Shown piece by piece: positions 5,667 through 5,778 of a DNA stretch of 5,778 nucleotides. This DNA is from Thauera sp. GTDB lineage: Bacteria > Pseudomonadota > Gammaproteobacteria > Burkholderiales > Rhodocyclaceae. The DNA is taken from the NCBI GenBank assembly GCA_023150215.1, contig JAKLLJ010000225.1, positions 1 to 5,778 on the forward strand, in the 5' to 3' direction. Position 1 is the first letter of the stretch; each line of letters begins with the position of its first letter. The position numbers were made by a program, and so were the translations under genes. The notes under the pieces were generated by a model. The model saw only the letters and a list, made by a program, of their open reading frames with translations, was not told where the DNA came from and ran no database searches.

Positions 5667-5778
5667 TCAGTGGCGTGCGCCGCGGGCCGCCGGCTTGCCC
5701 TCGAGGTTGAAGAAGCCCATCAGCTCCTGCAACTGCCCGGCCTGTCCGCCGAGCTCCTCGGCGGTGGCGGCGAGCTCC
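5667..5778 (-). CDS. Methyl-accepting chemotaxis protein, C-terminal end only
   Basis: The 5' part lies beyond the window. The last 36 residues begin ELAATAEELGGQAGQLQEL and end MGFFNLEGKPAARGARH before TGA 5667-5669. ELAATAEEL-x-xQAxQLQ-L-x-x-FF is the typical end of the cytoplasmic helical hairpin of bacterial chemoreceptors, near the membrane-proximal methylation region. The ligand-binding, membrane and signalling-tip parts are not seen. The tail is short and does not end in an aromatic CheR-docking pentapeptide of the NWETF kind. It is probably a substrate of the CheD, CheR and CheB encoded just downstream, with which it is likely co-transcribed. Confidence 0.88.
   Translation of the reverse strand, partial: ELAATAEELGGQAGQLQELMGFFNLEGKPAARGARH

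Overview
The window is GC-rich DNA, densely coding apart from one gap of 439 bases. The codon bias towards G and C, REP-type palindromes of the GTAGGAGC family, and a chemotaxis adaptation block that includes cheD all suggest a proteobacterium. A betaproteobacterium of the Thauera/Azoarcus kind is my best guess, but this is inference from gene style and not from a marker gene.

Left part, plus strand (1-3066). The window opens with the last 25 codons of a PuuE-type allantoinase / polysaccharide deacetylase. Next comes a non-coding stretch (80-518) with at least four copies of a 24-base REP palindrome in both orientations. It is followed by an NCS1-family nucleobase/allantoin-type permease (519-1982, 487 aa). 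After a 175-base gap that holds a very strong GC hairpin comes a DMT/EamA-family exporter (2158-3066, 302 aa). The allantoinase tail next to an NCS1 permease suggests purine or allantoin salvage; the substrates of both transporters are unproven.

Right part, minus strand (3050-5778). A chemotaxis adaptation operon is read leftwards: the C-terminal tail of a methyl-accepting chemotaxis protein (5667-5778), cheD (5037-5627), cheR (4129-5016) and cheB (3050-4132). CheD deamidates receptor glutamines, CheR methylates the resulting or existing glutamates, and CheB removes the methyl groups when phosphorylated by CheA. The genes are packed with 39-base and 20-base gaps and a 4-base ATGA overlap. cheB and the EamA gene converge and overlap by 17 bases.

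I found no undescribed enzymatic system. The items most worth a second look are the REP cluster with compensatory stem changes, the three-fold CCGCGG hairpin region just upstream of the EamA ribosome binding site, the shared reading frame of the receptor and cheD across a single stop codon, and the NVELF tail of CheD.
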